Origin: Aquatica leii
Taxonomy: Eukaryota; Arthropoda; Insecta; Coleoptera; Lampyridae
Assembly (NCBI GenBank): GCA_035610365.1
Contig: CM069432.1
Location: forward strand, 114,533,529-114,597,528
DNA: 64,000 nt
Direction: 5' to 3'
Under the pieces are notes generated by a model, which did no database searches, was not told the DNA's origin, and saw nothing but the letters and a program-made list of their open reading frames with translations. This document shows, piece by piece, positions 12,583-24,718 of this stretch; the first letter of the stretch is position 1; every line of letters starts with the position of its first letter. Both the position numbers and the translations under genes were made by a program.

Positions 12583-12919
12583 TCTATGATGTTGAACAGT
12601 TTTAGAGTTATAGTTTTCTTTGTTTTAATCTTTGATTATGTTTTAAATGCGTTTATTGAAATATTCAATTTTATTGATAAAATTAATTATTTTTATAATC
12701 TTGCTACTAAATAATGAAAAAGAAAGGACAGTTGTATTACAAAGCGATCAATGGTATTTGTGAATAGTTATATTTTGTATATTGTGATATAACGCAATCG
12801 CACGAAGAACGTTATAAATAACCTGTTGCAATTATTCACTTAGTAATATAAACATATCCGCAATTTATTTTTAGAAATCCTGTTAGAAGTAATGTTGTTA
12901 AATTAGGATACTTATTGTA

Positions 12920-12925
12920 AATAAA
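12920..12925 (+). promoter_or_regulatory. AATAAA polyadenylation signal, Kenny-like gene
   Basis: A canonical AATAAA lies 338 bases after the stop of terminal exon B, in a suitable position for the 3' end of the longer transcript. Confidence 0.5.
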
Positions 12926-13842
12926 GATTTGCAGTGATATTTGTTTACCTTAAATTTTATTTTATTGTCTTTTTATGTAAAATAGCAGGGTAATTAAAAA
13001 CAAGTTCTAAAGAGTTTTATAAGATCTATTTAAATCCTACTTTAGATTTTAAAAAATAGGCGTCTTAGACCGTAATCGTTAACTTTGGTTTGATCATGTC
13101 TTGTAGTTTATTTTCAGGATCTTGGGATTAGTCTTTGTTGTTAAAATGTGTTATTCTAGAAAGACCATACCACTTCTTAAGGGAGCTTGAGAGCAGCAAA
13201 TATCTTGCTAAAGAGGGTACAGGAGAGGCCTGTTTAGCTATAACATAAGCTCATAAGTAGAGAAGTTTGTCACCGCTAGATTCTACAAGATCAGTAAAAA
13301 GCAAAAAAAAAACTGAAATGTTAATGCAACCTTTCTTTTATTACTGGTGAAATTCGTTAGAAAATGTTTCCATTTGTATTGCATTGTGCCTGAAACTCGA
13401 ATAAAACCTAATGTTGCCAACTTAATTTAGAGCCATCATTGACTAAAGTATAATACCTAATCACTATATCCTTAGAAAAACTGAAACATTCTGTAAACTT
13501 AAAAATGTTTATTCATTCAATGATTACAGATTATTACTGTTATTAGCTTATAAAGTACTATATATAGATACTATAAAAGACATCACGGGTGCTTTTTGTG
13601 GTGGTAATACTTTTAAATTAAATCTTACCAAAGATCTTACGCTTTATTACTCCGTCTGATATTAAATATTTTATTGTATGTGCAATATTTCGTGTGTTGC
13701 GCATCACGTTATTGCCTCATGTAATAAGTGGTTTTAATATTGAACGTGAAACATTTGTCAAATCGATCGATTCGATAAATATGACTAAAATTTGAAAAAA
13801 AAGTTGAAGCACACCAGGATCTTATGCGGTGCCCAATTATAC
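12926..13842. other. Intergenic DNA without recognised features
   Basis: AT-rich. No coding frame, RNA gene or transposon boundary recognised. Confidence 0.3.
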
Positions 13843-14235
13843 GGGACGAAACGTATTTCATGCGTAAAGCGTACTACATGCGCATACACGTGCTTAAAAC
13901 GAACAATCCGAATTTAATGCGTTTTGGCGTTCTGTCAAACAAAGATACTGTCAGGGAACATACCCAATCAACAAGGAAACATTTTTGAAATGTTTTTTTT
14001 CAACGTTTTACAAAAGATATATTTACATTTTTAAAAACATTGCAAAAAAGTCTTAATGCCCAGAATTACGTTGCAAAGTCAATATTAGAAAAACATTCCA
14101 AAAATGTTATTTATAATATTATTTTTAAATTGTATTTATATTATTTTACAAATGTTTAATTTTAAATACTGTTGGCTGTTAGTTTTATTTATACTAACCA
14201 ATAACGACAGCATGTTACTATCAAACTAAGTATAA

Positions 14236-14262
14236 CCGTTGATTGATAAAAATCAACGGTAT
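14236..14262. repeat. Perfect 10-bp stem hairpin
   Basis: ACCGTTGATT and AATCAACGGT form a perfect inverted pair around a short AT loop inside element E1. Confidence 0.7.
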
Positions 14263-14511
14263 AACTTAACTGAAATTTATACCATTATTATAGAACCCTA
14301 AAAGATGCTTACAAAAGATAGATAATACGATCTTTGTGTACTCAAAATATTTCAATTTCATGTGGCTGCAAACGCATTTGGTGCCTATAGCAAAAATTAA
14401 CACATTAACATAAAAGTAAAACAAACATTATTCATGTAATTACTTTATATTAATTGAAATAATTATAATAATCTTCACAAAAGTTTCCAATTAATCAAAA
14501 GTTTTTCTATT

Positions 14512-14645
14512 CTATGGATAGGATCCTTGGGAGTGGACGAACGGCAACAATAAAAACAACCTTTATCTGTTGTTAAGACCTGAACAATAATGGTTGTTTT
14601 TATTATTGCCGTTCCTCCACACCGAAGGATCCTATTCATAAAATA
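14512..14645. repeat. Foldback with about 48-bp arms inside E1
   Basis: The left arm (ATGGATAGGATCCTTGGGAG, then GAACGGCAACAATAAAAACA, ACC) is matched in inverted order by GGTTGTTTTTATTATTGCCG, TTCC and AAGGATCCTATTCATA. There are a few mismatches around a loop of about 30 bases. It may be a nested foldback element or a structural part of E1. Confidence 0.75.
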
Positions 14646-15985
14646 AGAAAATTTTTGACTATTTATGCATGTACCTCTTCGTGTAAAAACGAACTAAACT
14701 AACTAGCAATCCAAGATTTTAAAACTTTGTACACACAAAATAATGCTGCTTTAATATCAGAAAAAAATACATACCAATATTAATTGGTTATTGTGCACGT
14801 TTAAATCTCCCATTTAGCCAACATCATATCAATTTGATAACCTTAAAACATCACAAAGAATGAAAATCATGAAGTACATAAAATGAACGTTTTAGTGCAC
14901 CACTGCTGTAACAAATAATATTACACTTCAGCAAAATTTCTTGCAACGAAAAACGTACCATCATAATAAATGCTAACATATACTAAAAGTATCTATTTCA
15001 GTTTCACTAGAACGCAAATTACAAAACGATTAAACTGATACACTAACAGTACATCACACAGCATAGCGAGTAATACCATGAAAATTTTTGATTCGTTGAA
15101 GCTTAAAATATAATGCAATTATAATATAGAAAATCGACATCTTTTCACGCAGATACTGGTACTTTGCGCAAACGCGGTTATTACGAAAGTTTTTAGAAAA
15201 ACTAAAAGGTTTAATATGTATTATGTATTTATTAATAATATCATTGATAATATGTAACACAATTTTATATAGTTCTGCTTTTGTTACAATATATAAAAGA
15301 AAAAAGTGTATAGGTGAAAGCAAACAAAAGTATAATTTCTAATAAAGTAAAAACGTTTTTTATGTTACTAAAAATGTCTTAGAAAACATTTTTAAAATAT
15401 TTCAATATCAATGTTTAAATGAAATATTTTTAAAACACAACAAAAATATTTTTTTGAAAAACATTTTTTATTTCGTCTATTTTAAAACGTAGTAACGTTT
15501 TTAAAACATAAAAAACGTTTCCTTGCTGATTGGGTATACATTCGACATATTAAAGTTGTTGTTCTTGTGCATATTTCAAAATGAGCGCGATTACACAAGA
15601 TGTACTAAAGCATGTAGCTGCATCGAATCCAAATAAGAAAATTGTGTGCCTTATATTCATATAGTAAATATAAAAACGGAAGAATTTGGTGCAGAAATAC
15701 GTTTTTCCACTCATTTAACAGAACAACTTAATTTAATTTTCTTTTATGCCATATACAAAATTATAGGTTATTACTAGCAAGTACTTATCTTCACATATTT
15801 CACATAAAAAAGTGAGATAAACATAACTAAAAAAAGATGTACATAAACAAGTAATTATGGTACGCTGAAAGTTGAAGTTCAACCAACTTCTGGCGCACTG
15901 ACTTTGAAACGCAAACATTCAAAAATAAACGAATACTATTGGCTGTCGGTAAAACGCTTTACGCGTACACGTCAAATACGGACCC

Positions 15986-16648
15986 ACCTTTATGATTACG
16001 CGTCGAAGCTGTAGTTTAGCGACCACTGAGGTCAGTGTTAGCGACAAGTACATTTCGTGGTTTTATATCGAAGTTTCTACAATATGTTATTACTATATAA
16101 GACCTCAGTTCTCTCTCACATAATTGGATTTGAAAGTGAACTATATATGATAGTATATATCAGAGGAGGATAACTATTTTAAATACTTATTTAAAACGAA
16201 AATGCTAGTTTTTATTTTCTATTTTAAGTAATTAACTTAAATCCATTTTATATTTTGAATGGGAGTTTAGGTCTATTTTAAATACTTACTCATAGGCAGC
16301 CTAGATATACCGACGTTTGTGTAAGCTTTTGTGGCTGCATTATCATCACGTGTTATGGTCATCAAAAGCTTTATCAATGATCATAGCATCCATAGTTTTT
16401 TGTTGTATTCTGTGCCTACCGCTTAAGTGTATATCAAAACTGATTAATAAATATTTCGATATCTACTAAACATCAAAGAAATGTAGTTGTTGGCGAGAAG
16501 AATTAGAGAGTGAGAATGAATTAACATCAGCAACACCGTTTATATTAAACGGAAGGTTTTTTAAAACTAAAACACGTCACCGTAATACGGTTAGTGCACA
16601 GTGTCTTAAATGCATTTTTAAAGATGATAGAAAACATTTTTAACAATT
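15986..16648. other. Flank without recognised features
   Basis: No gene or defined repeat is seen. It ends at the TT target duplication (16647-16648) of the next TIR element. Confidence 0.3.
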
Positions 16649-16699
16649 CCCAGCTAGCAAACTGCCGTCAAAATGACGTCAGAAACCAGTCATTATATG

Positions 16700-17029
16700 T
16701 GTTGAAACATAAATTCCCGTAAGCCGGATTACTGTACCTGCTAAAGAACAATAGATTAGAAAACGTAGTTAAACTGTGGTTGTTAGTTTTCCAGAAATTT
16801 TACGACCCCCTTGAAGGGGTATTATTGTATTGTATTGTAGCTTTATTGCAAATATCTTTGTAAAATCAGTAGATGACTAGCCTTCAAGTTCGAAGCATCG
16901 TTTAGAATATATGCATTTTAAAATAAACGTTCTTTTTTTATTTTTCGATAAGAGAAAACATTCAGTGAAAATAAGTTATTTTTTCACCGCGGTTTTGAAA
17001 AAGATTTCGCTTTCATTCCCGCATAAACA
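16700..17029 (+). repeat. 5' LTR of BEL/Pao element
   Basis: 330 bp, TGTTGAAACATAAATTCCCG... to ...CCCGCATAAACA. It contains AATAAA near its 3' part. Confidence 0.95.
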
Positions 17030-17030
17030 T

Positions 17031-17048
17031 TGGTCCTTCGAGCCGGAT
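17031..17048 (+). promoter_or_regulatory. Primer-binding site of BEL/Pao element
   Basis: TGGTCCTTCGAGCCGGAT follows the LTR after one base. Its complement ends in ACCA and resembles a tRNA T-stem/acceptor 3' end. I do not assign the tRNA. Confidence 0.75.
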
Positions 17049-17285
17049 AGTGACAGTGAGTTCACAAATCTACAAAGTGTATATATTCGTTCGTCATTAA
17101 ATCCATCTACTCAAAATTCGTTGTCATCATCCGTATAGTACTAGCAATTCAAGCAAACGGCAGTGGCATCAACATCAACAACAATCACATCAACGGTTAA
17201 GGTAGGCCAACATCTTTCCATATTTATTCCCGCATGCAAGTTAATAACGTATACATAATCTAACTTTTATCTCATCTAAAACAAA

Positions 17286-18521
17286 ATGACAAACAACGAA
17301 AGTAGCGATAAATTATCAAGCTTAATTAGAGAACGGGGTCATATCAAAGCCAACCTAACTAGATTTAAGAATTATACTCAAACCTTAGATTCAAATAGTA
17401 GTAAAACTCAAGCAAAATTTCGCTTTAAGAAATTTGAAAGCATTTGGGATGAATTCAAAATAATACAAAACCAAATCGAAGATTGCGATCAATCAGACAA
17501 ACAAATTAACGAACGCGAAATGTTTGAAAATCAATTTTTTGAATTATGCGAATTAATGGAAAAATTTATCACGGATACTAATTTAGATATCGGCAATTTA
17601 AGTGCTACTAGATCGTGTGAAAGCATCAATCATATAAATCAAATTCAAGTTAAACTACCTGAAATTTCTATTCCGCAATTTACAGGAAGTTATACAAAAT
17701 GGACTTCTTTCTTTCAAAGCTTTAACTCGTTGATTCATAATAACAATACATTAACAAACATCCAAAAGTTTCACTATTTAAGGTCATCCGTAAAAGATAA
17801 AGCGGCGTCATTAATTGAAGCATTAGAAATTACCGAAGATAATTACTTAATCGCGCTTCAGGCATTAAAAGACAGATTTGACAATAAACGCTTAATAGTA
17901 AAAACCCACATAAAAAACTTGCTAAATTTGTCGAATGTAACAAAAAATTCCGCTAGTTCTTTAAGAAATTTAATTAATACAGCTACCTTAAACTTAGAAG
18001 CGTTAAAAAATTTTGAACAATCAATCGAACATTGGGATTTATTACTTATTGAAATAATCATGTCTAAAATGGATTTTTCAACCGTGCGTGAATGGGAAAT
18101 GTTTAGAATAAAAGGGCTATATCCAACTTATAAGGAATTATACGAATTTCTAACAAATAAGTGCAAGATGTTGGAAGCGTTAGAACACAATACACAAAAC
18201 TTCCAGTGTTCTAGCAAATATACAAAAAATATCCAAAAACAAACAAGTCATATAGTTATAAATAACCCAACTTGCAAATATTGTAAGCAAAATCATTACT
18301 TAACTAACTGCGAAACATTATTAAAACTAACACCAGAAAACAGAACTATCGAAATTAAAAAATTAAGATTGTGTTCCAATTGTCTTCGAGAAGGACACAC
18401 CAATAGTAATTGTCAATCCAAATTCAATTGTCGTTTTTGTCACAAAAGGCATCACTCGATATTGCATAAACCGATCAGCAATAAAGATATTTTGTCAGAT
18501 ACTCCTGTTTCATCATTGTAA
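17286..18521 (+). CDS. BEL/Pao gag region (DUF1759-type, zinc knuckles)
   Basis: 411 codons from ATG 17286 (AAAATGAC context). The N-terminal 120 residues are charged and helical. Then PEISIPQFTGSYTKWTSFFQ matches the P-x-F-x-G-x3-W-x2-F core of the BEL/Pao gag domain (DUF1759), with the KFHYLRSSVKDKAASLI stretch typical of the family. Residues about 325-395 hold zinc-knuckle cysteines and histidines (CKYCKQNH, CSNCLREGH, CRFCHKRHH). It forms the capsid and packages element RNA in the cytoplasm. It ends at an in-frame TAA (18519-18521), after which the same frame stays open into the protease. Whether that stop is a mutation or a gag/pro boundary is unknown; relatives usually have one continuous frame. 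Confidence 0.9.
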   Translation: MTNNESSDKLSSLIRERGHIKANLTRFKNYTQTLDSNSSKTQAKFRFKKFESIWDEFKIIQNQIEDCDQSDKQINEREMFENQFFELCELMEKFITDTNLDIGNLSATRSCESINHINQIQVKLPEISIPQFTGSYTKWTSFFQSFNSLIHNNNTLTNIQKFHYLRSSVKDKAASLIEALEITEDNYLIALQALKDRFDNKRLIVKTHIKNLLNLSNVTKNSASSLRNLINTATLNLEALKNFEQSIEHWDLLLIEIIMSKMDFSTVREWEMFRIKGLYPTYKELYEFLTNKCKMLEALEHNTQNFQCSSKYTKNIQKQTSHIVINNPTCKYCKQNHYLTNCETLLKLTPENRTIEIKKLRLCSNCLREGHTNSNCQSKFNCRFCHKRHHSILHKPISNKDILSDTPVSSL

Positions 18522-19333
18522 CCGTCTTCAACGCCTAATTTAAATACCGTCGATAGTTTAAATATTGTTGCATCAACTAGTAATCATTGTAAGGTCAATA
18601 CATACTCTCAAATTTTGTTATCCACAGTAGTTGTTCGCGTACTCGACAAAAATGGCGGTTACGTAAACTTACGTTGTTTACTAGATCAAGGAAGTCAATC
18701 CAACCTTATCACACAACGCGCTTGTGATATATTACAACTACAACTAAATGATATTAATATTCCTATATGTGGAATCAATAATACCGTTACAACCGTATCA
18801 AAATCAGTCGATATTACAATAAAATCTTTGTATAACGCATTTACTGCCTTTCTATAACGTGTTTAGTTTTACCAGAAATCACTGCAAACTTGCCGTTAAT
18901 TTCCTTCAATAAGGAAAATATAAATATACCGAATAACATTAAATTAGCAGACACTGACTTCAATAAAAGTTCCCCAATTGATATATTAATCGGTTCCGAA
19001 ATATTTTGGCAACTATTGTGCGTTGGACAAATAAATAATGGAAACAATCAACCAACTTTTCAAAAAACTCATTTAGGATGGATTGTTGCCGGAAAAATAC
19101 AAACTAGGCCATTTACAACTAAATCGATGTGTAATTTAGCAATTAACGGTATCGACACTGAATTACGCAAATTCTGGGAAATAAATGAATTTCAAAATGA
19201 AGAAACAACCGCTTCGCAAATCAATCAATCTTATTGCGAAAAGTTCTTTGCTACGACACTTTCTCGCGATAAAACGGGTAGATACATAGTTAAGCTTCCA
19301 TTCAAAGAAAATACACCACAGCTTGGTGATTAA
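18522..19333 (+). pseudogene. BEL/Pao aspartic protease region, frameshifted
   Basis: In the gag frame it continues to 18857 and contains RCLLDQGSQSNLI, the D-x-G-S active site typical of the BEL/Pao protease (DUF1758). The frame then breaks just before a TAA and continues, shifted, as TCLVLPEITANLP... and IDILIGSEIFWQLL, GWIVAGKI to 19330, where another in-frame TAA (19331-19333) interrupts the linker to the reverse transcriptase. Confidence 0.85.
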
Positions 19334-20452
19334 AAAACTCAAGCATTACAGCTGTTATATGCTTTAGAGAGAAAATTCAAAATACACCCAAATTTAAAGA
19401 TCTCTTATACAAACTTTATGAGAGAATACTTGCAGCTAGGTCATATGCAGCTAATCCTTGAAAATAAAGATCATTTTTATAATAACAATATATTCTACCT
19501 ACCACACCACGTTGTTTTCAAGGAATCTAGCACCACAACGAAAATAAGAGTCGTATTTGACGGGTCGGCCAAATCAACTTCTGGCGTTAGTCTCAACGAC
19601 ACTTTACTTGTTGGTCCCACAATTCAACAAGACCTCTTTTCTATTCTGATTCGATTCAGAACCCACAAATACGCAATCACCGCTGACATATGCAAGATGT
19701 ATCGTCAGGTATTAGATGCCGACGAAGATCGCAACTGTCAAAGAATATTGTGGCGAGAATCATCTTCTCAACCTGTACAAACTTATGTTCTTAATACAGT
19801 CACATACGGTACTGCTTCAGCGGCGTTTCTTGCTATTAGAGCTCTTTTTCAAGTAGCACACGATGAAAGGTTAAATTTTCCTCTAGCACACTCCGTCATC
19901 TTGTCAGATTTTTACGTCGATGATTTATTATCAGGCAAAAACAAACTAAACGAAGCTTTAGATTTAAAATCACAACTAATTAATTCATTGGCTAAAGCGG
20001 GTTTTGAATTAACTAAATGGCGATCAAATCATCCTTCATTAATGACAAATAGCTCTATTAACAATCACACCACCACGGTAGATTTAGATAAACAAGGAGA
20101 TACTAAAATCTTAGGACTAACGTGGAACTATCAAACTGATAAAATAAATTATTCATACAACCAAGACTTTAGACAAACTAAAGTAACAAAAAGGTCAATC
20201 TTGTCAATTATTGCTCGTTTGTTTGATCCACTAGGTTTAATTGGTCCAATTTTAGTATCCGCTAAAATTATGCTTCAAAAATTATGGCTATTAGACTTAA
20301 AATGGGACGAATCTGTTCCTATAGATATTGATACTCAATTCAAAGAGTTTTTGCGAGGACTCCCATTATTAAATAATTTACATATTAATCGTCAAATCAT
20401 TGTTAATTATAATTCAGTTCGTTACGAATTGCATGGTTTTTGTGACGTTTAA
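19334..20452 (+). pseudogene. BEL/Pao reverse transcriptase (YVDD), 3' end deleted
   Basis: Continues in the frame of the preceding segment as KTQALQLLYALERKF..., then IRVVFDGSAKS, the ITADICKMYRQV block (first catalytic Asp) and SDFYVDDLL (YVDD box). It goes on through the connection segment RLFDPLGLIGPI to HGFCDV, the first line of RNase H. There the frame ends at TAA 20450-20452 and the rest of RNase H is absent, an internal deletion. Confidence 0.92.
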
Positions 20453-21437
20453 CCACCGTGATTACAATCAGATAGAATTACCAGAATTAAAAAATGTTGT
20501 ATCGCTTGTCGTAAATATGAACGTGCTACCAATTCTTACAAACATATCTAACTTCTTCAAACTACAACGTATCATTGCCTTCTGCCTGCGTTTTATGAAC
20601 AACTCCAAAGCTAAAGTTAATAAATGTCACGGCAACTTATCTTTTTCTGAAATACAAACTGCAACAATAAAAATAATATGGATGACACAACAATCTGCAT
20701 TCCAAAACGAATTAATCTCCCTAAAGAACCATACCGCGTAGATAACAATAGTAAACTATTATCATTTAACCCGTTCATTGACGAAATAGGCTTAATACGA
20801 GTAGGTGGACGTTTGCGAAACGCTCCTGTTCAATATGATGTAAAGCACCCTCTAGTACTTCCAGCAGACAACCACGTAACAAATTTAATAATAAAATCAG
20901 AGCATGAAAGACTATTACACGCTGGGCAAAACCTTACCTTAGCGTCATTACGTCAAACATACTGGCCGTTAAATGAAAAAAACACGGTTCGAAATATAAT
21001 TCACAAATGTGTCAAATGTTTTAGAGCAAGGCCTAAAATCATTGCACCAATTATGGGCAATCTGCCTAAATTTCGAGTCCAACAAACTAGACCTTTCTTA
21101 AATTGCGGGATAGATTTGCTGGTCCAATTAACTTAAAACAACCTAGAGGTAAAAATTCAAGCATAATTAAATCATACGTAGCTTTGTTCATTTGTTTGTC
21201 AACCAAAGCAATACATTTAGAATTAGTAAGTAACCTTAGTTCTGAATGCTTCCTAAATTGCTTGAGGCGAATGATTGCTCGTAGGGGCAATCTTGTAAAT
21301 ATTTATTCAGATAACGCTACTAACTTTATCGGTGCGGATAATGAATTAAAAAAAATACAAAGGTCAATTAACAATATGTTAGATAGCACCGAACTAAATG
21401 ATTATGTAACAAAACAAGGTATATCTTGGCATTACAT
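20453..21437 (+). pseudogene. BEL/Pao pre-integrase and integrase N-terminal/core, frameshifted
   Basis: Restarts as LPELKNVVSLVV...FKLQRIIAFCLRF, the segment before integrase. It changes frame near 20690 into the HHCC zinc-binding region (HERLLHAGQ...CVKCFRARP), then again near 21110 into the core: the GID segment with the first Asp, and YSDNATNFIG with the second Asp. The core is interrupted after SWHYIP by element E2 at 21438. Confidence 0.9.
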
Positions 21438-23632
21438 CCCACACAGCACGCGAGATGCAATGGATATACATATTTATCCATATAATATCCATTGATGTAC
21501 ATCCGTAGTTTAATATCCATTGTATATGCACCGTATATACATTCATGGATATCTGTGAAATAGGATTATCTTAAGTGTTATAAGTGTTATGTTCGGAAAC
21601 ATTTTTTTTATGTATCATGTTACATAATTTTGTGAGTTGCTATTTTTTATCAAAATTATTTAGAAATAATTATATTCTCTAAAATTTAACATTTGTAGTA
21701 AATATTTAACATGCAACAACAAATTTAATGAAAAATTGAAAAAGTAAAAAAAAATACTTGGCGCGGTTTAATTTAAACTTTCTTCGTTGTTCGTTTGTTT
21801 TTGCCAAGGTTTTCGCGTATATTATCGCCACTGAATTATTGCACACGCAAACTTTTTGGCTTTTTGTTTAGCTTGTATTTATCCTATGCAAACCATTTTG
21901 TGCTTTAAAATTTCGAAAAAATGTGTTTGTTTTTCATCATTTAGGATGGATGGGTAAACAAAATAAGTAAGTATTAAATTCAAATATAAATTATTTCTTA
22001 ATAATAAATATATAACCTAAAAACTAACACGTTTTCGAGAAAATATATGACTTTAAAATTTGTAATCTAAGAGCCAGTTTGTGAGTTTATCTACAATTTC
22101 CCAATTCATTATTCTTATTGCTGAGTTTTATTTAATTGAAATTTTTTTTTAGATCGATTCAATCTACTTTGTTGGATGAAAAGATACAGCAAACGAGACA
22201 TGTTTTAACCAAGTAATTGGTCTGGATCAAGCAAAACAAATTTGTAAAAATATTTTAAATTTAATTTATGGTAAGAGGCTTCAGAGTATTTTATAGTTTA
22301 TAGGTTAAAACTTAAAACATTAACTTTATATGTATGTTAACGTAATGTGATTTCAAGTGTATTACTGCCAAACTTGACTTTCATGTTGTATTTTATTTCA
22401 CGACTATTTACAAAGCAATTCTTTATAATTACTTCAAAAACTTCAAAATTTAGTTTAGAAATTGCTAAAAAAGTGCATAAGTTATTTGAGTAGCATTACA
22501 ATGTAATTTGATTTTACAGTATCCATAAGAAAAATTCAAATTGTGGTGCAGCTTTACAACACGCAATAAACACCAGGAGTAGTGGGTACGAAAGACGACA
22601 ATAAACATAAGCACAGAATGAATGTAAATAGGTTTTTATATTTTAAAATTTTTTCAGTACATATATGGACATTGTATGTTAAGTTTCCAAATTGTTTTAT
22701 TAATTAAATTAAAAATGATAATACCATTGTATGCATTTAATTTGTGTTAAGTTGCTAACATTGCCAATGCTTTCAAAATTGCGCACTATTTATGTGATGG
22801 CAAAGTACATATTATATTGCACAGATTTCACTGGCATTCTGCATTTAACTTGTATTAATATACATAACTTGCCGATATTGGTTCGATGCAATTTCTGCAT
22901 TGGCAAGATTCATTCGGCAATATATCGGCCGGTGTGTCACCTGGTTACCGGCAGTCTACTTCATTTTAGTACATTGCCAGCATTCTGAGTGCCGGCTAAG
23001 GAGTACATTGCCAGTACAGATGTGTTTATTGGGTAAAGACAAGGTATTTTTGCATATTTGAATTTACTTTTGCTGTACATTAATCTAGTAAGTATTTGGA
23101 TTCCTATAATATAAATAATGGATAAAAGCTCTAGAAAAATGAGAGAATGTGTAAATAAAAAAGTTCCATTGTGTTTGAGTGAAAATGAACAAGTGGTCAT
23201 ATTTTCTGTGGACCAACCGGAGTTGTTGCATCTGGAAAATATCACTATTGGCATTTTGTATTGACTTTATTTGACGTGTGGCCATATTTTTTGTTAATAT
23301 ATAGATATGCACATATATTTTACCTACATATATGAAGGTTCTATAAAAAAATGAATGTTTATTATACTTTAATTAAATGTTCATTGAACCTCCATATGTA
23401 TGTATTTTGTACGTTCATATGACTGTTCAATATATCTCCATATGGATGTAAAATGTTTATCCACCTGGAGGTTCTATGGACATACTATGAAGATTTTTCC
23501 GTGACGGAATGATATATCCAGTGGACCTCCATCCTTGCTCCATAATATTAAATATGGATGTTCGATGCACCTCCGGTATCCATGGTTGGTGTGTACATTT
23601 CATATCCATTGGATATGCTTGTGCTGTGTGGG
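21438..23632. mobile_element. TIR element E2 (CCCACACAGCAC), 2195 bp, inside BEL integrase
   Basis: The left end CCCACACAGCAC and the right end GTGCTGTGTGGG are perfect inverted copies, followed by related subterminal TGGATAT/ATATCCAT repeats on both sides. Host integrase reading resumes exactly if the element and one AT are removed, which shows a 2-bp AT target duplication (21436-21437, 23633-23634). No gene is recognised inside. A short frame near 21950 (GWMGKQNK then a GTAAGT donor) vaguely recalls the W-x-G-K-K-N-K box of the E4 gene; I do not press this. Confidence 0.88.
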
Positions 23633-24211
23633 ATTCCTCCAAGATCTCCACACTTTGGCGGAATTTGGGTGGCAGGAATCAAGTCTGTAAAATATCGTTT
23701 GCATCGTATTGTAACTAATGCATTACTGAATTATGAAGAGATGTATACGTTATTAACACGCATAGAATCAATCCTGAACTCTAGACCATTAATATCCCTT
23801 TCCGATGATCCGAATGACTTACAAATCCTTACACCCGGCCATTTCTTAATCGGAGAACCGCTAACAGCACCGGTGGAGCAGAACTTAATAGACCTCAAAA
23901 TCAACCGACTTTCTCGCTGGCAACATGTAGAACAGTTACGCCAGCATTTCTGGAAACGCTGGTCGCAAGAATATTTAACCAGCCTACAGCAACGTGGAAA
24001 ATGGCAAACCAATACAAAAAGTGATCTTAAAGAGGGACAATTGGTGATAATTCGTGAAGAAAACCTACCTCCATTAAAATGGTGCATGGGCAGAATCCTT
24101 CAATTACATCCTGGTAAAGACGGTATTGTTCGTGTCGCAACAATAAAAACTATAAGTGGTGTAATGAAACGTCCAGTTATAAAATTAGCTGTGCTTCCCA
24201 ACGATAGTTAA
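23633..24211 (+). pseudogene. BEL/Pao integrase C-terminal half
   Basis: Resumes as PPRSPHFGGIWVAGIKSVKY. BEL/Pao integrases normally have WEA here and that glutamate is the third residue of the DDE triad; this copy has valine (GTG). Then come the NSRPLIS, LTPGHFLIG and W-x4-LR-HFWKRW blocks and the C-terminal GQLVIIREENLPPLKW...GRILQLHPG-DG-VRVA domain, ending at TAA 24209-24211. The frame is open throughout this half. Confidence 0.92.
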
Positions 24212-24388
24212 GTGTTTAAGTGTAGTGTTTATGACAGTTATAGTATTTAAGTTGTTCTATTCCTTTTATTGGCTAAGCAGTTTTAAAATGGTATAGTACC
24301 AATCTACATCATTTTGTGTTTACAATTTTTTTCTCTATAAACGATTTTATAAAACGTTCAGCTGGAACCTTTTATAGGCGGCGGCTTA
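24212..24388 (+). other. BEL/Pao 3' untranslated stretch with polypurine tract
   Basis: Non-coding stretch between the integrase stop and the 3' LTR. AGGCGGCGGC, just upstream of the LTR at about 24376-24385, is the likely polypurine tract priming plus-strand synthesis. Confidence 0.6.
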
Positions 24389-24718
24389 TGTTGAAACATA
24401 AATTCCCGTAAGCCGGATTACTGTACCTGCTAAAGAACAATAGATTAGAAAACGTAGTTAAACTGTGGTTGTTAGTTTTCCAGAAATTTTACGACCCCCT
24501 TGAAGGGGTATTATTGTATTGTATTGTAGCTTTATTGCAAATATCTTTGTAAAATCAGTAGATGACTAGCCTTCAAGTTCGAAGCATCGTTTAGAATATA
24601 TGCATTTTAAAATAAACGTTCTTTTTTTATTTTTCGATAAGAGAAAACATTCAGTGAAAATAAGTTATTTTTTCACCGCGGTTTTGAAAAAGATTTCGCT
24701 TTCATTCCCGCATAAACA
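24389..24718 (+). repeat. 3' LTR of BEL/Pao element
   Basis: 330 bp, no difference seen from the 5' LTR. Followed by the ATATG target duplication. Confidence 0.95.

Larger units (their letters stand above)
13963..15534. mobile_element. TIR element E1 (CCCAATCA...), 1572 bp, TA target duplication
   Basis: The left end CCCAATCAACAAGGAAAC is matched by an inverted right end that reads CCCAATCAGCAAGGAAAC on the other strand. TA duplications flank it (13961-13962 and 15535-15536). No transposase is recognised, so it is probably non-autonomous. A diverged, truncated and inverted copy lies at 43913-44425. Interior hairpins are annotated separately. Confidence 0.85.
13843..15985. mobile_element. Candidate MITE enclosing a nested TIR element
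   Basis: The left end GGGACGAAACGTATTTCATG with CGTAAAGCG following is matched in inverted orientation at the right end (CGCTTTACGCG...CGTATTTG...GGACCC inverted). The alignment needs gaps, and a clean target duplication was not identified. The 13963-15534 element lies inside. No coding sequence of its own. Confidence 0.4.
16700..24718 (+). mobile_element. BEL/Pao LTR retrotransposon, full length but defective
   Basis: Two 330-bp LTRs (16700-17029 and 24389-24718) begin TG, end CA and show no difference on side-by-side reading. The 5-bp duplication ATATG flanks both sides (16695-16699, 24719-24723). A primer-binding site follows the 5' LTR. Coding order is gag with zinc knuckles, aspartic protease, reverse transcriptase with YVDD, pre-integrase and integrase, which is the BEL/Pao order. 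The pol region has two in-frame stops, at least three frame changes, loss of most of RNase H, a 2.2-kb insertion and a missing catalytic glutamate, so it cannot move by its own proteins. Confidence 0.95.

Noticed and set aside
22731..23312. Frames inside element E2
   Set aside because: Open on both strands by chance; no homology and no splice signals in register.
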